Shown in pieces: positions 59,901-64,000 of a stretch of DNA of 64,000 nucleotides. Both the position numbers and the translations under genes were made by a program. The stretch's first letter is position 1. Each line of letters begins with the position of its first letter. The stretch is from Cotesia glomerata. Its lineage: Eukaryota > Arthropoda > Insecta > Hymenoptera > Braconidae. A model generated the notes under the pieces. The model made no database searches. It was not told the origin of the DNA and was given only the letters and a program-made list of their open reading frames with translations. The stretch spans positions 14,407,403-14,471,402 of the forward strand of contig NC_058167.1 in assembly GCF_020080835.1 (NCBI RefSeq), read 5' to 3'.

Positions 59901-61005
59901 TTCTTTGATCATCACCGAAGCGGGAGGAGTTGTTGTAGACCGAGTGACTGGTAATTAATTTTATCTTGATACTAAAACTCAAGTAATATTCAGCGAAGCA
60001 AAGAATTAAATCCTTGATAAAAAAAAATTAATTCTCAATTGTAAACTAGCGGAGCTATTGTCTTATCAACACATTCTCATCAATTAATCGCGCTGTTTAA
60101 TTTTAATTTTTTTCCCAGGGAAAGATGTGGATATAATGAATCCACGAGCTATCGGGGCTTGTAATAAAACAATCGCTCAAGATCTAAAGAAAATGATCAA
60201 CGATGCTGACCGTCAAGTAGAGCTCCATCAAAACTAATTTTCTATATAATTTATACTTGAATTAAAAATAAAAATAATCAGTTTAATAATTATCTAATAG
60301 TTGATGATAAATTACCTAGAAAATTCAAAAAATAATGCGTACATTTTTTTTTAAATATTTGTGTGGTTTTAATTAAATTAATTAAAAAAATAAAAAATTA
60401 TTGAATGTCGGCTAATTTTAGTATCATGGGTAAAACTATAAATCATACCTAGATAGAGATAAAATTAACTGAAAAAATAATCAAATTAATAATTATCTAA
60501 AAATGCAGGGAACGATGTGGATATAATGAATCCACGAGCTATTGGTGCTTTCAATAAAACAATTGTTCAAGATCTTAGAAAAATGATCAACGATGCTGAC
60601 CGTCAAGTAGAGCTCCATCAAAACTAATTTTCTATATAATTTATACTTGAATTAAAAATAAAAATCGCTGTAAAAATAATCAGATGAATAGTTATCTAAT
60701 AGTTGATGATAAATTACCTGGGGTCCCATGTTAGGAGGCATTTGATGCGGATGCGGTGGATAATTTTGCTGCTGAGACGGCGGTTGAGGCGGTTGCGACA
60801 TAGGCGGTCCACCAGGTCCAGGTCCCGGGCCAGGAGGTGGAGGAGGACCACCAGGATATCCTTGAGTCGGACTGTGAGGATGATGTTGCGGAGGTCCCAT
60901 CGGACTTCCCTGTGGGTTTGACGGCGACGGAGCTTGTGGCGGGCCCATTGGACTCGGAGCTTGCGGTGGTGGCATGGGAGATGACGATGGCGATGGACTT
61001 GCCAT
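51981..61005 (-). CDS. brm: Brahma, SWI/SNF (BAP/PBAP) chromatin-remodelling ATPase
   Basis: Catalytic DNA translocase that slides and ejects nucleosomes. Five coding exons (61005-60718, 58560-58254, 58166-53530, 52928-52763, 52150-51981) give 1855 residues, longer than fly or human (about 1640). The N-terminus MASPSPSSSPMPPPQAPSPM closely resembles fly Brahma and fixes the start. In order: a Gly/Pro/Met-rich region (to about 480), QLQ motif (about 510-545), 39 consecutive Gln followed by a His/Gln run, HSA domain (about 700-790), BRK domain (about 900-945), helicase core with DEMGLGKT (about 1050) and DEGH (about 1150), second RecA lobe ending AQDRAHRIGQ, basic linker and a C-terminal bromodomain (about 1690-1790) spread over three exons. 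Intron 1 holds the antisense inositol monophosphatase gene. Confidence 0.96.
52982..53502 (+). mobile_element. Helitron-like element with both ends, in brahma intron
   Basis: It starts TCTATATTATTAAGAGAATG after A and ends GTTGCTAG before T. The hairpin GCAGTCACATAGTGACTGC occupies 53473-53491. One pair of inverted ATAAGCTCATCCCGATG-type units lies inside. It lies 27 bp from the donor of the large exon and opposite to the gene's strand. Confidence 0.83.
56893..57009 (-). repeat. In-frame CAG/CAA repeat of brahma (39 Gln)
   Basis: There are 39 consecutive Gln codons, mixed CAA and CAG, followed on the gene strand by a His/Gln run. The mixture of codons slows slippage compared with a pure repeat. 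Confidence 0.9.
58893..60237 (+). CDS. Inositol monophosphatase, nested antisense in brahma intron 1
   Basis: Lithium-sensitive-type Mg2+ enzyme that dephosphorylates inositol monophosphates to recycle free inositol. Six exons (58893-58958, 59080-59213, 59293-59549, 59614-59719, 59790-59950, 60119-60237) give about 280 residues; human IMPA1 has 277. Metal-binding landmarks: DLVTEYDRKIE, GEES, the family signature WIIDPIDGTTNFIHNFP, and GPGISTWDIAAASLIITEAGG near the C-terminus. The start ATG at 58893 is the first of the frame. The whole gene fits between brahma coding exons 2 and 1. A second, intact version of the last exon lies downstream at 60509-60627. Confidence 0.94.
60119..60719. repeat. 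Tandem duplication spanning IMPA exon 6 and the brahma exon 1 donor
   Basis: Copy 1 (about 60119-60317) and copy 2 (about 60509-60719) share the exon, its 3' flank and the sequence TTGATGATAAATTACCT. In copy 2 that last piece contains the functional brahma donor (read on the minus strand, CCCCAG|GTAATT). In copy 1 the same donor-like sequence is stranded in the intron. Part of a TTAGCCGACA-family repeat lies between the copies at about 60405-60425. Confidence 0.75.
60509..60627 (+). CDS. Duplicated terminal exon of the inositol monophosphatase gene
   Basis: A second copy of exon 6 has the same length (119 nt), an upstream AG acceptor (AAAATGCAG), the same phase and the same stop. Ten bases differ, all in the first 75 nt. 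Four codons change the amino acid (Lys to Asn, Cys to Phe, Ala to Val, Lys to Arg) and four are silent. The last part, from the ATG ATC AAC codons to beyond the stop, is identical. It could serve as an alternative last exon or be a recent unused duplicate. The upstream polypyrimidine tract is weaker than that of exon 6. Confidence 0.7.
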
Positions 61006-61857
61006 ATTATTACGATCAGTCTCCAGTGTAATTATCAATGAATTCCTGATATCAATTATCTATCATTAATTTTATTTCCAATTAATTATAAATACTAAGT
61101 CATTTACATAATTCTAGTCTTCGTTCTCTAGCCCTGGACTTTTTAGAAAAAAAAAAATGTTTAACCCCATGATATAGTTTTAATAGTAATTATTTTACTA
61201 TTTTATTATTCAACTCACCGTTTTGATAGTTACACTGTTACACCGTTTTGATTTATTTCACTTATTTAATAATCAATTTTGACATTTACCTTTTTGTTAA
61301 AGAACGCTTGTCATAAACTACGAAACAATTTTTATTTGACCTCGCAGCTTCACTTTCTCAACCCAACAGCGTTGCCTATCATTTTTTTTTTTAAATCTGT
61401 TTTATTTCAGAGGGTTATTTTCAAATTTTCTTTTATTTTCCGGTAAACAAATTTTCACTGTACAACAATTGAACATATTCCATCTGTAATTACCTATATA
61501 CACATATTTGAATAATAATCAATTAATTTATAAACAATTAAACTCAATTCTAGCTGTCAATTATTTTTAAAATCACTTTTGTTAATTCAACTACTTTTTT
61601 TTTGTTTATTTCTCTTTTAAAATTAATTCATGAATTATTAATCAATTATTTAAACACAAATAAATTTAAAAGTACCCATAATTGCTTGCAATTGTCGACT
61701 TTTTTCTGTCACAAGTCATAAGTCATGTATATATCACTAGCGAATTTGGCGAATCAGTTCCGCCATCTGCCAACAATAATAATAACTTTTCAGTAAAAAA
61801 AAATACTTTTTATTACAGTTGGCTACTTTACCAGAAACTTTGATACAAAGCTGTCAG
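61006..61857. promoter_or_regulatory. Divergent upstream region of brahma and RpL8
   Basis: This 0.85-kb AT-rich region contains the brahma 5' leader next to 61005 and the region upstream of the RpL8 start. No further gene is visible. Individual promoter elements could not be assigned. Confidence 0.45.
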
Positions 61858-61889
61858 AGTTCCTTTTAATCTTTGGAGAGACCTCATTG
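61858..61889 (+). promoter_or_regulatory. Probable RpL8 non-coding first exon with pyrimidine-rich start
   Basis: The segment begins with a pyrimidine tract (TTCCTTTTAATCTTT), typical of ribosomal-protein transcription starts, and ends at a good donor (CATTG|GTATGT). The matching acceptor TTATTTCAG at 62170 lies 11 bp before the RpL8 ATG. The exact start site is inferred. Confidence 0.45.
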
Positions 61890-62180
61890 GTATGTAATTT
61901 TTTAGATTACGGACGGAATTTATTTTTCATAACGTGATCTATTTATTATAAATATAGAAATTATGTCCATGTGTTTAATTAATTATCCATCTATTTATTG
62001 TGATAAATATTTTTACAAAATAGCGCGTTTATTCACAATATTCTAGCGTTAAACTTTCGAGTCATATTTTGAGGTTATTTACCTTTAGTTCACGTTGTCA
62101 AGATTGTGTATGGTTGTGCAATTTGTTAGTCTAAGAAAAAGTGTACTAAAGATATATTTTTTTATTTCAGGAAATAAACA

Positions 62181-64000
62181 ATGGGTCGTGTAATTCGTGC
62201 TCAAAGAAAAGGAGCGGGATCCGTATTCAAATCCCACACCAAGAAAAGGAAGGGAGCCCCAAAACTCCGTTCTTTAGATTTTGCCGAAAGGCATGGATAC
62301 ATCAAGGGTGTCGTGAAGGTATTATTAAATTAAAATTAAGTATAGCTTTTATAAATTAAAATTCAATTGTTTATGATGATTTCTATTATCCTATCTCTGA
62401 AAGGTTTTGAAGATCATTTAGAGGCTCTTTCTGATGTGACAATTGTTTAAATAAACATTGACTATTCATTTGACAGTTTTATTATTTGATTATTGATGTT
62501 GAATTGTTATTCTGGTAGGAAATCCTCCACGACCCTGGTAGAGGAGCTCCATTGGCTTGGGTTCATTTCAGAGATCCTTACAAGTTCAAGACCAGGAAAG
62601 AACTGTTCATTGCCCCCGAGGGCATGTACACCGGCCAGTTTGTATATTGTGGGAAAAAAGGTAATTAATTTTAATCTCAAGTTCTTTAATGAAATTTTAA
62701 ACAAAGATTATAAAAATGATACTGAAATCAGCAGACGTTTAAAAATTTTTTTTAATTTTTATTATTAAGTAAATTATAACTAAAATATTAAAAAAAAATT
62801 ACACTTAATTTTTCAAATTTTCTGCATCTGAAATTTTTATTTTTTTGTAATAATTTTTTTAATAAGAAAAATCCTAAAATTTCGCAGATGTCTGCTAATT
62901 TCATTTTCATTAATAAATGATAAATTTTTGATAAATAAATGAAAAATTTTTATCATTAATTAAATCATAACTAGAAAAATATTTTAAGAAAATTACACTT
63001 AGTTTTTCAAATTTTCTGCATCTGAAATTTTTATTTTTATTTAAATAACTTAATCTTGAGAATTTAGACAATAAATGAAGATATTAAATTATAAGAATTG
63101 CAACATTTCAATGATTTAGTTCAGCTTCATCAGGCAAACTAAAAATCAAAAAAATAATTTTTAGTTAATACAAATATTTGACATATAAAACAAAAATAAA
63201 TGAAAATACCAATAGTTACTCTTATGATTAGCATATTCGTCTAGTTTTTACAAATTCAATAGATGTAATAGAGTAAAATAGCATTTTCATAATCTCAAAC
63301 ATTTTTTTAAATTATAAAATCAACAACTTTTATTTTTATTTTTTTGTAATAATTTTTTTAATAAGAAAAATCCTAAAAATTGTCAGATGTCTGCTAATTT
63401 TATTTTTATTTATAAAATACAATAAAAATAATATAAAATACAAATTAAAATGCTTTTAATTTAACAGCCACACTCCAAATTGGAAATGTAATGCCCGTTG
63501 GAACCATGCCTGAGGGTACCATCGTTTGCAATCTGGAGGAGAAGACCGGAGACCGTGGCCGACTTGCCCGGGCATCGGGTAATTATGCTACTGTCATTGC
63601 CCACAACCCCGACAGCAAAAAAACCCGTGTTAAGCTTCCATCTGGAGCTAAGAAAGTGATCCCATCCAACAACCGAGCCATGGTTGGTATCGTTGCTGGT
63701 GGTGGACGTATTGACAAGCCCATCTTGAAAGCCGGACGTGCTTACCACAAGTACAAGGTCAAGAGGAACTGCTGGCCTAAGGTAATTGTCATACCTCTCA
63801 TAAGTAATTACAAAATAATAATAATTGATATGATGTTTTGACATTTGAAAACTGAATTTTTTGTAGACACTTTTTACTGATTTTAAAATTATAAATTATT
63901 TTTTATTAAATACTTTTGTCGAGAAAAATTACTAAAAAATTTTTATCGTTCATTTCAGGTTCGTGGTGTTGCTATGAACCCAGTTGAGCATCCTCACGGA
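62181..64000 (+). CDS. RpL8: 60S ribosomal protein L8 (uL2), cut by the window end
   Basis: Core large-subunit protein next to the peptidyl-transferase centre. Coding exons 62181-62318, 62519-62660, 63468-63781 and 63959 to the edge join in frame. The sequence begins MGRVIRAQRKGAGSVFKSHT and is highly conserved through GRGAPLAWVHFRDPYK, NVMPVGTMPEGT and RAYHKYKVKRNCWPK. The last visible residues, VRGVAMNPVEHPHG, are the universally conserved uL2 segment near the active site. About 212 of about 257 residues are present. Intron 1 carries a snoRNA candidate; intron 2 carries foldback repeats. Confidence 0.98.
62364..62445 (+). ncRNA. C/D-box snoRNA candidate in RpL8 intron 1
   Basis: A terminal stem CAATTGT (62364-62370) pairs with ACAATTG (62439-62445). 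Inside it are a C box ATGATGA (62373), a D' box CTGA (62397), a C'-like TGAAGA (62408) and a D box CTGA (62431). Spacing and the roughly 82-nt size fit box C/D snoRNAs, which in animals are commonly processed from ribosomal-protein introns. The rRNA target was not determined. The D box ends four bases before the stem. Confidence 0.7.
62716..62910. repeat. TTAGCCGACA-family foldback in RpL8 intron 2
   Basis: It starts ATGATACTGAAATCAGCAGA and ends TCTGCTAATTTCATTTTCAT. Partial copies of its right half recur at about 62980-63030 and 63330-63411, the latter ending 57 bp before exon 3. Confidence 0.6.

Noticed and set aside
1..64000. Integrated polydnavirus or other viral segment, considered because the host looks like a parasitoid wasp
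   Set aside because: No viral structural, replication or virulence-type gene and no segment excision motif was recognised. The genes are ordinary insect genes.

Overview
The window is an AT-rich nuclear segment of an insect. Evidence for an insect, most likely a hymenopteran and plausibly a braconid-type parasitoid wasp, is: small GT-AG introns, a Brahma N-terminus starting MASPSP as in flies, a bee-venom-type (group III) phospholipase A2, and dense short foldback transposons. The order is inferred from these features and not proven. All gene models below were assembled by eye from reading frame, splice-site phase and family similarity.

Layout. Positions 1-14838 hold no recognisable gene apart from mobile elements. 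A signal-peptide first exon on the minus strand (14839-14932) below a GC-rich promoter-like block (15200-15660) suggests that most of this stretch is the long first intron of a gene leaving the window on the left. From 18 to 29 kb lies a small ciliary group: ODAD3/CCDC151 (+, with a tRNA-Gly antisense in an intron), adenylate kinase 8 (-, tail to tail with ODAD3) and a C19orf25-family gene (+, head to head with AK8). Then come XPNPEP3 (+), the purine-synthesis pair PAICS (-) and PPAT (+) transcribed divergently, and GTF3C6 (-) divergent from SDAD1 (+). ORC5 is an intronless gene lying in the same sense inside an SDAD1 intron. A group III phospholipase A2 (-) and the SWI/SNF ATPase brahma (-) follow. 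An inositol monophosphatase (+) lies antisense inside brahma's first intron and has a duplicated terminal exon. The window ends inside RpL8 (+), whose first coding intron carries a C/D-box snoRNA candidate.

Functional themes. PAICS and PPAT act in de novo purine synthesis. SDAD1 and RpL8 act in ribosome production, GTF3C6 in Pol III transcription, and ORC5 in replication licensing. Myc/Max-type E-boxes (CACGTG) sit in the PAICS/PPAT and SDAD1/GTF3C6 intergenic promoters. ODAD3 and AK8 are axonemal and have RFX X-box-like sites upstream.

Mobile DNA. At least six copies of a non-autonomous Helitron-like family (5' TC, 3' hairpin then CTAG or CTAA, A|T insertion) occur. Several foldback or MITE families also occur, including a family of about 190 bp present in many introns and two cases of one element inserted in another.
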